This document shows, one piece after another, positions 1 to 7,689 of a stretch of DNA of 40,056 bases; the first letter of the stretch is position 1, and each line of letters starts with the position of its first letter. Made by a program: the position numbers and the translations under genes. The notes under the pieces are model-generated. The model made no database searches. It was not told the origin of the DNA and saw only the letters and a program-made list of their open reading frames with translations. The DNA comes from Mycobacterium colombiense (GTDB lineage Bacteria; Actinomycetota; Actinomycetes; Mycobacteriales; Mycobacteriaceae): assembly GCF_003284975.1 (NCBI RefSeq), contig NZ_QMEU01000034.1, forward strand, positions 1-40,056. The letters are read 5' to 3'.

Positions 1-36
1 CCCGCGGAGGCGCCTGGAACGGGAGCGGGTGGATAG
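1..36 (+). CDS. C-terminal tail of an upstream Mce protein (probably MceE lipoprotein), partial
   Basis: The first frame of the window reads eleven residues rich in Pro, Gly and Ala (PAEAPGTGAGG) and stops with TAG at 34-36, directly before the ATG of the mceF gene. In mce operons the gene before mceF is mceE, and Mce proteins commonly end in Pro/Gly/Ala-rich tails. The assignment rests on position and composition only; the domain lies outside the window. Confidence 0.45.
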   Translation, partial: PAEAPGTGAGG

Positions 37-1824
37 ATGCTGACGCGCTTCGTTCGGATCCAGCTGGCGGTTTTCGTGATCGCCGGAATCATCGGCGTGA
101 TCTCGATGGTCCTGTTCTACATCCAAGCGCCGACACTGCTGGGCATCGGCCGGATGACGGTGACGCTGGAGCTGCCGGCCACCGGCGGCCTGTACCGGTT
201 TTCCAATGTGACCTACCGCGGGGTTCAGCTCGGCAAGGTCACCTCGGTGGGTTTGACGCCGACCGGCGCGAAAGCGACGCTTTCGCTTAGCACTTCACCT
301 AAGGTCCCGGCGGACCTGACCGCGCAGGTGCTCAGTGTCTCCGCCGTGGGTGAGCAGTACGTGGACCTACGGCCCAAGACGAATTCGCCGCCATATCTGC
401 ACGACGGGTCGGTGATCGCCGTGCGCGACACGACAATTCCGCAGCCGGTCGGCCCGATGCTCGAGCAGGTCAACGCCTTGGTCCAAAGCATTCCGAAGAC
501 CAAGCTCGGCCAACTGCTGGACGAGTCCTTCCAGGGCTTCAACGGTTCCGGTTACGACCTGGGGTCACTGATCGATTCCTCGAAGACGCTGTCCCGCGAC
601 GCCAACGGCGTCGTGGATCGCACCCGAGCCCTCACCGAGGACACCGGACCGCTGCTGGACACCCAGGCACGCACCACCGATTCGATCAGAACGTGGGCGC
701 ATAGCTTCGCCGGCATCTCGGATACGTTGGTGAACAACGATTCTCACTTCCGCACCATCCTGGAGAAGGGTCCGGACGCCGCGAATGAAGCGTCGAGGCT
801 TCTCGAACAGATCAAACCGACGCTGCCGGTATTGCTCGCCAACCTGACCACCATCGGGCAGATCGGCGTCACCTACCACCCTTCCATCGAGCAGCTGCTG
901 GTGCTGCTGCCGTCGGGCGTTGCCATCGAAATTGCCGCTGCGGGTGAAAACCACCCCGACGGTAGGGCTTACGGCGACTTTGCGGCCACCGTCGACGATC
1001 CACCCATTTGTACGGTCGGCTTCATGCCACCCAACACCTGGCGCTCCCCGGACGACCTGTCCGATATCGACACACCGGATGGGTTGTATTGCAAACTGCC
1101 GCAGGATTCACCGATCGCGGTGCGCGGTGCTCGCAACTACCCCTGCATGGGCCACCCGGGCAAGCGTGCCCCGACCGTCGAAATCTGCAACAGCGACAAG
1201 CCGTACATGCCGCTGGCGATGCGCCAGCACACCCTCGGTCCCTACCCGCTGGATCCGAACCTGCTGGCCCAGGGTGTGCCGCCCGATGACCGGATCACCA
1301 CCAATGACAGGATCTTCGGCCCGGTCGAGGGAACGCCGCTGCCGCCGGGGGCGGTGCCACGCGGTGCGCCCGCGGGGCCCCGGGGCGAGAATCCGCCACC
1401 GGGCACGGTGGGAGCCGCCGTCCCCCCACTGCCGTCGTCGGGACCAGCGCTGGCCCCGATGTCCAGAATGTCGGCGGACCTTCCGCCCATCGCGCCACTC
1501 GACGTCCCTGCGGCGGGAGAACTTCCCCCGCCGCCGGCCGCGCCGCCGGCACTGCCGTTAGCCCCGCTCGTCTCTCCGGCTCCCGCGCCGGCCGAACCTG
1601 CACCGGCCGATCCGGTACCAGCCGACACGGCCGGCGCGGGAGGACCCCAGGCCGCGCCAAGCTCGTTCGGAGCCAACGCATCCAAGCCCGCGCCCTCGGT
1701 CGTGGTGGCGAAGTACGATCCGCGCACCGGTCGTTACGTCGGTCCGGACGGGAAGTTGTACCAGCAGTCGGATCTTGTCGCTTCGAAAACGCCCAGGACG
1801 TGGAAGGACATGTTTCCCACCTGA
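37..1824 (+). CDS. Mce family protein, MceF type
   Basis: Substrate-binding subunit of an Mce lipid importer, anchored in the inner membrane and extending into the periplasm. An N-terminal membrane segment (about residues 8-28) is followed by an MlaD/Mce domain (about 40-112) carrying the family marks NVTYRGVQLGKV and VSAVGEQYVDL. A helical middle region follows to about 300, then a Cys-containing segment, with TYHPSIEQLLVLLP at about 280 typical of the F subunit. The tail is strongly Pro/Ala-rich (about 430-555) and ends in YDPRTGRYVGPDGK...TWKDMF, a common MceF ending. At 595 aa it is longer than Mce1F (about 515 aa), mostly through the Pro/Ala tail. The ATG follows the upstream stop codon directly, so translation is probably coupled. 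Which of the mycobacterial mce operons this is cannot be told from one subunit. Confidence 0.93.
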   Translation: MLTRFVRIQLAVFVIAGIIGVISMVLFYIQAPTLLGIGRMTVTLELPATGGLYRFSNVTYRGVQLGKVTSVGLTPTGAKATLSLSTSPKVPADLTAQVLSVSAVGEQYVDLRPKTNSPPYLHDGSVIAVRDTTIPQPVGPMLEQVNALVQSIPKTKLGQLLDESFQGFNGSGYDLGSLIDSSKTLSRDANGVVDRTRALTEDTGPLLDTQARTTDSIRTWAHSFAGISDTLVNNDSHFRTILEKGPDAANEASRLLEQIKPTLPVLLANLTTIGQIGVTYHPSIEQLLVLLPSGVAIEIAAAGENHPDGRAYGDFAATVDDPPICTVGFMPPNTWRSPDDLSDIDTPDGLYCKLPQDSPIAVRGARNYPCMGHPGKRAPTVEICNSDKPYMPLAMRQHTLGPYPLDPNLLAQGVPPDDRITTNDRIFGPVEGTPLPPGAVPRGAPAGPRGENPPPGTVGAAVPPLPSSGPALAPMSRMSADLPPIAPLDVPAAGELPPPPAAPPALPLAPLVSPAPAPAEPAPADPVPADTAGAGGPQAAPSSFGANASKPAPSVVVAKYDPRTGRYVGPDGKLYQQSDLVASKTPRTWKDMFPT

Positions 1825-1878
1825 ATTCGCCAGGCGAAGCGGCCCCGGGGGTGAGGCGATGACGCTACGGCCGGCCGG

Positions 1879-2400
1879 TCAGGAGAGCTGGTCCAGGCGC
1901 AACGGCATCGTGATATCGAGCCAATTGTTTTGTCCGCAGGCACCGCTGGGGCCGACCGTCTTGTCCTTGCCCGAGAGGACCCGCGAGCCGATCTGGAATC
2001 CTCCATTGTCGTTCACGGGGAAGAAAAAGTATTGCTGCTGCCCGGGGAACGCGGTACCGTCCTCGCACCGCTCCCAGTTCGGCACTTCCCGTCTCACCTT
2101 CCACATCTCCCCATCGCTCAAATACAGGGGAGCGCTCCATCCCTGGTCGCTCGTCACGGTGCCGTGGCAATCCAAGGTGGTGTCGCACGTCGAGCTGATG
2201 GTCCACACTTGGTAGACCGTCGGTTCGCCGAAGTACTGGTCATTTCGCTGGGCCCAATCGCCGATGGACGTGACGCGGTACGTCCCGTTGAGGGCCACGT
2301 CTTCCTTGGTTATCGCCTGGGCTGTGGGCGCAGCGCTCAAACCGCCGAATGCGGTGGCAGCAACCAGCGTTGCGGTCATGAGTGTTTTGACTGAACGCAT
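1879..2400 (-). CDS. Conserved mycobacterial secreted protein, function unknown
   Basis: The 173-residue protein starts MRSVKTLMTATLVAAT and has a Sec signal peptide with likely cleavage after PTAQA (about residue 29). The mature part contains NGTYRVTSIGDWAQRND, WTISSTC and WKVRREVPNW and four cysteines, suggesting two disulfides. A longer reading frame extends upstream, but the ATG at 2400 is preceded by GAGGAG at good spacing and begins the signal peptide, so it is chosen. Related secreted proteins lie near mce loci in other mycobacteria (from memory, not checked). It lies convergent to mceF and downstream of the two Mce-associated membrane genes on the same strand, so a role around Mce transport is plausible but unproven. 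Confidence 0.8.
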   Translation of the reverse strand: MRSVKTLMTATLVAATAFGGLSAAPTAQAITKEDVALNGTYRVTSIGDWAQRNDQYFGEPTVYQVWTISSTCDTTLDCHGTVTSDQGWSAPLYLSDGEMWKVRREVPNWERCEDGTAFPGQQQYFFFPVNDNGGFQIGSRVLSGKDKTVGPSGACGQNNWLDITMPLRLDQLS

Positions 2401-2533
2401 CAGGTGCTCCTCGAAGCGCATAATCCGAGAGTGCCTATGGGGCGCCTTTTCGCCGTCGGTTGCGGCGTTCTCGAGCGATGACGTTACACCGCTTCGGCCT
2501 GCCAGGTAATGGTTGGGACAAGATCCACCGCGC

Positions 2534-3172
2534 TCATCCGGACGGGTCGAATTTTGCAATCAACCACGCACCGCGGACTTTTTTCAGCGTGACCAGGACG
2601 CTGCTCTGCGTCTTCTCGGGATCCTTCTTGTGCACACTTGCCGTCGTCTGGTCGACGAAAACCAGCACGACTGCCGAATCGGGATGCAATTCCGAGACCG
2701 CGGCCCGAATCACCTTGGCGGACGCCGTCAATTGTCCCTTCTCCGCCACCGGCGCGACGACCTCGTCGGCGAATTTGCTGTAATAGGCCAGAAAGTCACC
2801 GGTGAGATGTGATTTCGCGTTGGCGAAATCGCGGTTCAAATGGTCGTAGGAATACGACAGCGCCGCCACCGCACCGTCTGATGCCGCCCGAATTGCCCGG
2901 CCCGCCGCCGCGTCACCGACCTGCTGGTCCGGCCGGTACACGAAGAAGTACACGCCCGCGGCGGCTCCCACGGCGGCAACCACCAACGCCGTCGCGACGA
3001 TCGCACGCCACCGGGCCAAATATGGCCGGGCCCGGTGCCCGATCGCCGTCAGCCGGCCCACGCGTGCCGGTTCCTCGCCGCCGGGTGGCCCGTCGTTCTC
3101 CTCGGCGGATGAACTCTGGTCTCCGTCAATCTTTTCGGTGTCGTCCGGCGACGAGCCATGCTCGACAGTCAT
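2534..3172 (-). CDS. Mce-associated membrane protein (Mam)
   Basis: A 212-residue protein with an acidic, disordered N-terminus (about 1-35), one membrane segment (about 57-78, ending in VYFFVYRPD) and an extracytoplasmic domain. That domain contains FANAKSHLTGDFLAYYSKF and ends in a beta-rich part (VLVTLKKVRGAWLIAKFDP). This is the layout of Mce-associated membrane proteins, which are thought to stabilise or regulate Mce complexes. The ATG overlaps the stop codon of the neighbouring Mam gene (ATGA at 3169-3172), so the two are co-translated. The pair is on the strand opposite to mceF, whereas mam genes usually follow the mce genes in the same direction. Confidence 0.88.
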   Translation of the reverse strand: MTVEHGSSPDDTEKIDGDQSSSAEENDGPPGGEEPARVGRLTAIGHRARPYLARWRAIVATALVVAAVGAAAGVYFFVYRPDQQVGDAAAGRAIRAASDGAVAALSYSYDHLNRDFANAKSHLTGDFLAYYSKFADEVVAPVAEKGQLTASAKVIRAAVSELHPDSAVVLVFVDQTTASVHKKDPEKTQSSVLVTLKKVRGAWLIAKFDPSG

Positions 3173-3909
3173 CGCAGGAATTCGATTTTCGACATCTTGA
3201 GCTGGCCGCCGTCGCGGTCCATGTTGACGCTGAGCCGAAACAAGGCCGGCGGCGGTTTGGCGTTATCCGGCCCCGTGGGAGTGGTTTTGGCCGCCACCAG
3301 CACGACTCCCGAATTTTCGCTCAACGATTGCACGGCGACCCCTTCGACGGTGACCGTGCTGCCGACTTTCGTCTCCTCGGCCTTGTTGACGATCAGGGTC
3401 GACAGCACAGCCAGCTGGTTCTTCTGGTCGCCGGTGGAGGCATCGATCGCGCGCTGGACATCCTCCTTGGCATGAGCGGGGTCGATTGACATGAAAGCCG
3501 TGATTCCTTGCCGGGCGGCCGCACTGAACTCCGCGGCGAGGTGGCGATTATGCACGGCGATGTGGTGCTGCCACAGCATGTAACCGGTCGCGGCGACAGA
3601 GGCCGTGAAGAGCACGGAGCCGACGCCGACCGCTACCGTTTTCCGCTTGGGACGCCGCAGCCACCGTGGGCGTCCTGGACGCCGCAGGCGTAGCCGCTTG
3701 CGGGTCTTCGCGGGGCGCTGCTCGGCGTCTTGGGAGGCATCGTCCTCGTCGTCCACGCTCCCGGTTTCGGCGGCCCGGCGCAGTTGCGACAGGCGTGCCC
3801 GCGCCGCCTCGGCGCGCGCTTCGGCCCGGGCAACTTCGTCTGCCGCCGCGTCCTCACGTGGGTCGGCGTCAGGCCCCTCCGGATCGTGCACGGAGAAGCA
3901 GCTTATCAC
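3169..3909 (-). CDS. Mce-associated membrane protein (Mam), longer N-terminus
   Basis: First gene of a coupled Mam pair, 246 residues from the furthest upstream GTG. The N-terminus is acidic with an Ala/Glu/Arg-rich stretch likely to form a coiled coil (about 21-46), then a very basic segment (70-90), one membrane span (about 91-112, ending GYMLWQHH) and an extracytoplasmic domain. That domain contains FSAAARQGITAFMSIDPAHAKEDV and a beta-rich C-terminus. The start is uncertain: neither the GTG at 3909 nor the GTG at 3891 has a clear ribosome site. It is divergent from the small secreted gene at 4094. Confidence 0.85.
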   Translation of the reverse strand: MISCFSVHDPEGPDADPREDAAADEVARAEARAEAARARLSQLRRAAETGSVDDEDDASQDAEQRPAKTRKRLRLRRPGRPRWLRRPKRKTVAVGVGSVLFTASVAATGYMLWQHHIAVHNRHLAAEFSAAARQGITAFMSIDPAHAKEDVQRAIDASTGDQKNQLAVLSTLIVNKAEETKVGSTVTVEGVAVQSLSENSGVVLVAAKTTPTGPDNAKPPPALFRLSVNMDRDGGQLKMSKIEFLR

Positions 3910-4046
3910 CGCCGCCCGGGCTCAATGCCGTCGTCGGTCGGCCGCCTACGCGAGCCCTTACATGCGGAAACACTGCTCGCCGGGGAACGGGGCCAGGTGG
4001 CGTTTCGGCATGGCGCGGCCCCGAACACCGATCGGCCCAGGTGATC

Positions 4047-4063
4047 TTCTCCAACCAGGAGAA
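4047..4063. promoter_or_regulatory. Inverted repeat followed by a T-rich run, upstream of a secreted-protein gene
   Basis: TTCTCC (4047-4052) and GGAGAA (4058-4063) are perfect arms around AACCA, followed on the plus strand by TTTTCTTTT. It could be a small operator, or a weak hairpin in the leader of the gene at 4094; its right arm also supplies the only AGGAG near that gene. The arms are short, so chance is possible. Confidence 0.25.
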
Positions 4064-4093
4064 TTTTCTTTTCAGGTGTGGCAGAGTAATCGG

Positions 4094-4495
4094 GTGCGAT
4101 CAATCGTGGCTATGGTTGCCGCGTTGCTCGGCGCCGGGGTGGTGGCGGCGCCGCCAGCCTCGGCCGGGCCGACCGTCTGCGACTACCCCGCCTGCACCCC
4201 GGGCATCATGCCCCATCAGGTTCTCGGCGCACCGTGTGACAACACCACCTACTACGCCTTCGGTGTCGCCGACGGATACGTCTCCTTCGCCTCGGAGCCC
4301 GGTCGGCTGATGTTCTGCGGCTCGCCGAGGCGATACCAGCCGCGATGGTTCCGCTCACCGCCGATGGCGGGGGTCAAGGACGAAAACTCTGACTGCACGA
4401 ATTATCTGAACTACGTCGCGCAGGCGCCCGATGGTCTGTTCCTGATCTGTATCGCTCACGACGGCATCTCGAGCTGGGTCCGCGCCGACACGTAG
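4094..4495 (+). CDS. Small secreted protein, function unknown
   Basis: A 133-residue protein with a clear signal peptide (VRSIVAMVAALLGAG... cleaved near PPASA, about residue 24). The mature domain has cysteines in CDYPAC, APCDN, FCGS, SDCTN and LICI, so several disulfides are likely. It belongs to no family I recognise. The GTG at 4094 is chosen because it puts Arg-Ser right before the hydrophobic core. A GTG at 4076 in the same frame lies closer to the AGGAGA at 4057-4062 and would add six residues. It is divergent from the Mam pair and convergent with the TetR gene. Confidence 0.7.
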   Translation: MRSIVAMVAALLGAGVVAAPPASAGPTVCDYPACTPGIMPHQVLGAPCDNTTYYAFGVADGYVSFASEPGRLMFCGSPRRYQPRWFRSPPMAGVKDENSDCTNYLNYVAQAPDGLFLICIAHDGISSWVRADT

Positions 4496-4506
4496 CCGCG
4501 GCGTTG

Positions 4507-5109
4507 TCAGTCGCGGGATGGTCGAGGCAAACCGAGCAGGCGCCGGCTCAAATCGGTAACCCGTTCGAGCAAGGTCTCGTCGTCGATGTCGGCCACCAGC
4601 GGATGCATGACCGCGGTGCTCAGCGCGCCGGAGAACATAGCGGCCTCGATCCGCCCGTCCAGGCCCGCATCGCTCAGCAGGACCCGGTACAGACGGTCCA
4701 TGAAATGTTGAAACGGCTTGTGCTCGGCCAGTAGCCGGACGACGACGGGATCGAATTGCAGCGTGCGCACCAGCCGGCGGTCGCGAACGGCCATCTCAAT
4801 CACGCCCACCAGCAACGCATCTCGCGCCTGGGGCCCGTCTTCGTACGCTTCGGCCGCCTCCAGCGCGGGCTCGAGCCGGCCTAGTTCGCGCTCGGTCACG
4901 GCGATCACGATCTGCTCTTTGGTCCGGAATTGATGGTAGACAGCGGCTTTCGTGATACCGACGGCATCGGCGATCATCTGCAGCGACGTACCGCTGACGC
5001 CGTGGGTGGCGATCAAATCCAGCGCGGCATCGAGTACTCGTGTCCGGGCCGGACTGTGCTCGATGAGCCAGAATTGCTCACCGGTGTCCGGCTGCCGCGC
5101 TGTTGCCAC
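4507..5109 (-). CDS. TetR family transcriptional regulator
   Basis: A 200-residue repressor. The N-terminal helix-turn-helix (about residues 22-68) reads TRVLDAALDLIATHGVSGTS followed by LQMIADAVGITKAAVYHQF, the normal TetR DNA-binding pattern. The C-terminal helical domain (about 80-200) would bind a ligand and dimerise. The GTG at 5109 is the start. The gene is divergent from a four-gene membrane operon, and a perfect 18-bp palindrome lies between them, so it probably represses that operon and itself. The ligand cannot be guessed from the sequence. Confidence 0.92.
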   Translation of the reverse strand: MATARQPDTGEQFWLIEHSPARTRVLDAALDLIATHGVSGTSLQMIADAVGITKAAVYHQFRTKEQIVIAVTERELGRLEPALEAAEAYEDGPQARDALLVGVIEMAVRDRRLVRTLQFDPVVVRLLAEHKPFQHFMDRLYRVLLSDAGLDGRIEAAMFSGALSTAVMHPLVADIDDETLLERVTDLSRRLLGLPRPSRD

Positions 5110-5140
5110 GCACCGAGACTAGACGACGCTATTGACCCTG

Positions 5141-5158
5141 GCTAGCCGATCGGCTAGC
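5141..5158. promoter_or_regulatory. Perfect 18-bp palindrome, likely TetR operator
   Basis: GCTAGCCGATCGGCTAGC is fully palindromic and lies in the 101-bp gap between the divergent TetR gene (start 5109) and the membrane operon (start 5211). A further half-site (CTAGCCGG) follows at 5167-5174. Length, symmetry and position fit the operator of the adjacent TetR protein. Confidence 0.7.
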
Positions 5159-5210
5159 TTCGCTCACTAGCCGGGTTTCGGCGGCAGTTTCGTGCGGGGA
5201 AGGAGTGCCG

Positions 5211-5996
5211 ATGTCCGACGTCGGCGGAAACGACGGGGGCGGTAGCCAATCGATGCGAACCGCCGCGCGACGAACCGATGGCGAGCTGATTCTGCTCTGG
5301 ACGTTGCCGGCGGCACTGATCCTGTGGATCGCGTCCTTCTTCCTGTTCCCGGGGTTCAACCCGCCGATGTCACCCACCATGCCGGCCGAACAGGTGGCCG
5401 CGTTCTACCGCGATCCGGCGCATATTCCTCAGATCCGTTCCAGCATGATCCTGTTCAATTGGTTCGGCGTGTGCCTCGTGCCGATCCTGGCCCTGATCGT
5501 GCTGCAGATTCGCCGCATGGCGCATCGGACGCCGATCTTCTCCTATGCGATGCTCGGGTGCGCGGCCGGTGGTCCGACGTTGTTTCTCGTTGCCGACGTC
5601 TGCTGGCTGCTGGCCGCCTTTCGACCGGAGCGCAGCCCCGAGTTGACCCAGCTGCTCAACGATCTCGGCTGGATCACCTTCACCATTCTGGTCCCGTTCT
5701 TCATCGGGCAGTGCGTAATTCTGGCCCTGGCGATCTATTTCGACGACAAGTCGCGCCCGGTGTTCAGCCGCTGGGTGGCACACTTCAACCTGCTGGTGGC
5801 GGCCGCGCTGGTGCCGGCGTCCTTCGTCGGCGTGTCGTTGACCGGCCCGCTGGCGTGGGACGGCGTGCTGTCGTTCTGGGTGAAAAACGCCGCCATTGCC
5901 CTGTGGATCAGCGTGATGGGTGTTGTCCTGGGTCGAGCCGTTTATCGCGAGCGGGCCGAAAGCCGCGGCCGCCCAACCGAATTGGCTACCGCATGA
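5211..5996 (+). CDS. Polytopic membrane protein, first of a paralogous pair
   Basis: A 261-residue protein with about seven hydrophobic segments, beginning with LWTLPAALILWIASFFLF near residue 26. It has a soluble stretch with a Pro-rich NPPMSPTMPAEQVAAFY loop after the first span. It is clearly related to the next gene: both contain [FL]RP[ED]R, a DDK/LDK loop and LAWDG/FAWDG near the last spans. The ATG at 5211 follows GAAGGAG at six bases; a GTG at 5205 is too close to it. It ends in an ATGA overlap with the next gene. The function is unknown. The neighbouring oxidase subunit III- and IV-like genes suggest a respiratory or redox membrane complex. Confidence 0.82.
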   Translation: MSDVGGNDGGGSQSMRTAARRTDGELILLWTLPAALILWIASFFLFPGFNPPMSPTMPAEQVAAFYRDPAHIPQIRSSMILFNWFGVCLVPILALIVLQIRRMAHRTPIFSYAMLGCAAGGPTLFLVADVCWLLAAFRPERSPELTQLLNDLGWITFTILVPFFIGQCVILALAIYFDDKSRPVFSRWVAHFNLLVAAALVPASFVGVSLTGPLAWDGVLSFWVKNAAIALWISVMGVVLGRAVYRERAESRGRPTELATA

Positions 5997-6808
5997 GCGC
6001 GGTGATCACACCGCCGAAGTCTCCGGCCACGCCGCCGGCGGGCCCGCTGCATCACCGGATCGGGTGGCACCTGCGCCGCGATCCCAAGCGTGAACTGTGG
6101 CTGGCGTGGGGGGTGCTCATGGTCTTCTACGGCCTCTTTTTCCCCATGTTCTTCATCGTGGCGCAGGTCCAGCCGCCGCCGGAACCCACGTGGGATCTCG
6201 CGACACAGGTCCACTGGTTCGCCGAACGTCGCCTCGGCATACCGGTCGGCTTCGGCGTCATCTTCGCCATCAGCGGCATGATCGCGGTCAACAATGCCCT
6301 CATCGCCTATTCGATGCGGCGCATGTCGGTCAGCCGGGCGTTCGCTTACTCGTATCTGCTCATCTACTCGCTCAGCGCGGTACCCGGCATGCTGCTGCTC
6401 AACATCGCGCTGATCGTCGGCACGCTGCGACCGGACCGCGACCCGCGGGTGATCGGCTGGCTGTATGACTTCGCTTTCCTGTCTTTTGACGGAACGATGG
6501 GGGTGTTCCTGATCGGCTCACTGATCTGGATGGTGGCGATCCTGCTCGACAAGAATCGGGTGTTTCCCAAGTGGTTCGGCTATCTCAACCTGTGCAACGC
6601 GCTGACCGAGGTGGTCGTGGCGCCGTGCTGGATCTTCCGGCGCGGCGTGTTCGCGTGGGATGGCGAGATCGCGTGGTGGCTCGACATGGTCGTGTTCGGC
6701 ATCTACCAGGTCACGTTCATCGTCATGCTGTTCCAGATGATCCGCCGCGAAGACTTCGGGACCGGCGTGCTGCCGGACCTGCCGCCCAAGACTGCGGTGG
6801 CGCAGTGA
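5993..6808 (+). CDS. Polytopic membrane protein, second of a paralogous pair
   Basis: A 271-residue protein with about seven spans, paralogous to the preceding gene. Shared marks are LRPDRDP after the fourth span, ILLDKNRVFPKWFGYLN, and FAWDGEIAWW before the last span. The cytoplasmic N-terminus is Pro-rich (residues 1-28). The ATG at 5993 overlaps the previous TGA, and the stop overlaps the next GTG (GTGA), so all are translationally coupled. Sequence alone gives no catalytic or metal-binding motif. An accessory or quinol/haem-interacting role beside the oxidase-like subunits is inference. Confidence 0.82.
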   Translation: MSAVITPPKSPATPPAGPLHHRIGWHLRRDPKRELWLAWGVLMVFYGLFFPMFFIVAQVQPPPEPTWDLATQVHWFAERRLGIPVGFGVIFAISGMIAVNNALIAYSMRRMSVSRAFAYSYLLIYSLSAVPGMLLLNIALIVGTLRPDRDPRVIGWLYDFAFLSFDGTMGVFLIGSLIWMVAILLDKNRVFPKWFGYLNLCNALTEVVVAPCWIFRRGVFAWDGEIAWWLDMVVFGIYQVTFIVMLFQMIRREDFGTGVLPDLPPKTAVAQ

Positions 6809-7383
6809 CCGGCCTGGCCGGCAAGCCGGCCCGCGCGAGGGCTGTGCCGGGCCAGCCCGACATGTGGGCGTTCGTCCTGTTCGAAACCCTGGTGTTCGCC
6901 GCGTATTTCGGCTTCTACCTGTTCTCCCGGGGCCGCAACGCCGAGCTGTTCCTGCATTCACAGGCTCAGCTCGACCTGCGCGTCGGGGTGTTGAACACGT
7001 TGGTGTTGTTGCTCAGCTCATGGTCGGTGGCGCGGTGTGTGCAGTCGGCGCGCGCCGGCGCCCACCGGGCGGCGCTCCGGGATGTCTTCATCACGGCCGC
7101 ATTCGCCGCAGTGTTCCTGTCGTTCAAGGTGTTCGAGTGGGCGCGACTGGTCCACGCCGGAAACGGCATCGACAGCAACGACTTCTTCATGTTTTATTTC
7201 TTCCTCACCGGCATCCACTTCGTGCACCTGTTGATCGGGTTCGTCGTGCTTGGTGTCATCGTCTACCAACTTCTGAGCCCGGCGCGGCGGGACCAAAACG
7301 TTGTCGAAACCTGCGCAACCTATTGGCACACCGTCGATTTCCTGTGGGTGCTGATCTTTGCGCTGCTCTACGTGGTGAGGTGA
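6805..7383 (+). CDS. Cytochrome c oxidase subunit III-like (NorE-like) membrane protein
   Basis: A 192-residue protein with five membrane segments and the subunit III marks: DMWAFVLFETLVFAAYFGFY at the start, FFLTGIHFVHLLIG in the middle and YWHTVDFLWVLIFALLYVVR at the end. This short form matches NorE/CoxC-like proteins found near nitric oxide reductases or orphan oxidases. No subunit I or II gene lies in this window. The GTG start overlaps the previous stop, and the next gene starts five bases after its stop. Confidence 0.88.
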   Translation: MTGLAGKPARARAVPGQPDMWAFVLFETLVFAAYFGFYLFSRGRNAELFLHSQAQLDLRVGVLNTLVLLLSSWSVARCVQSARAGAHRAALRDVFITAAFAAVFLSFKVFEWARLVHAGNGIDSNDFFMFYFFLTGIHFVHLLIGFVVLGVIVYQLLSPARRDQNVVETCATYWHTVDFLWVLIFALLYVVR

Positions 7384-7387
7384 GCGA

Positions 7388-7669
7388 GTGAAACTCAACA
7401 AGAGGCTGTTGGTGGTCTGGGTGATCCTGGCCGCGCTGACCCTGGCCTATCTGGGGATAGACCACTCCGCCGGCGGATTGCTGAAGTCCAGCGCCGTGGT
7501 CACGTCGAGCGTCATCGTCATCGCACTGGTCAAGGTGCGCATCATCTTTCGCGAGTTCATGGAGGTGCGAGACGCCCCGGCCCTGCTGTGCCGACTCACC
7601 GACGCGTGGGTGGTGCTGATCGCCGTGGTCTTGCTCGGCAGTTACTTCGTCGGACTGCAGGTCCGCTAG
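7388..7669 (+). CDS. Cytochrome c oxidase subunit IV-like (NorF-like) membrane protein
   Basis: A 93-residue protein with three membrane spans (LLVVWVILAALTLAYLGI; SSAVVTSSVIVIALVKVRII; WVVLIAVVLLGSYFVG). REFMEVRDAP follows the second span, as in prokaryotic subunit IV / NorF proteins. It is the last gene of the operon and directly follows the subunit III-like gene, the usual pairing. It starts with GTG. It is convergent with the P450 gene 20 bases away. Confidence 0.82.
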   Translation: MKLNKRLLVVWVILAALTLAYLGIDHSAGGLLKSSAVVTSSVIVIALVKVRIIFREFMEVRDAPALLCRLTDAWVVLIAVVLLGSYFVGLQVR

Positions 7670-7689
7670 CGCTCGCGACCGATCAGCCC

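Noticed and set aside
1826..1842. TTCGCC-A-GGCGAA palindrome after mceF as a terminator
   Set aside because: A one-base loop cannot form a stable hairpin and no T run follows.
2401..2559. N-terminal extension of the secreted protein at 1879-2400
   Set aside because: The extra 53 residues lack a family pattern and would place the signal peptide internally; GAGGAG supports the ATG at 2400.
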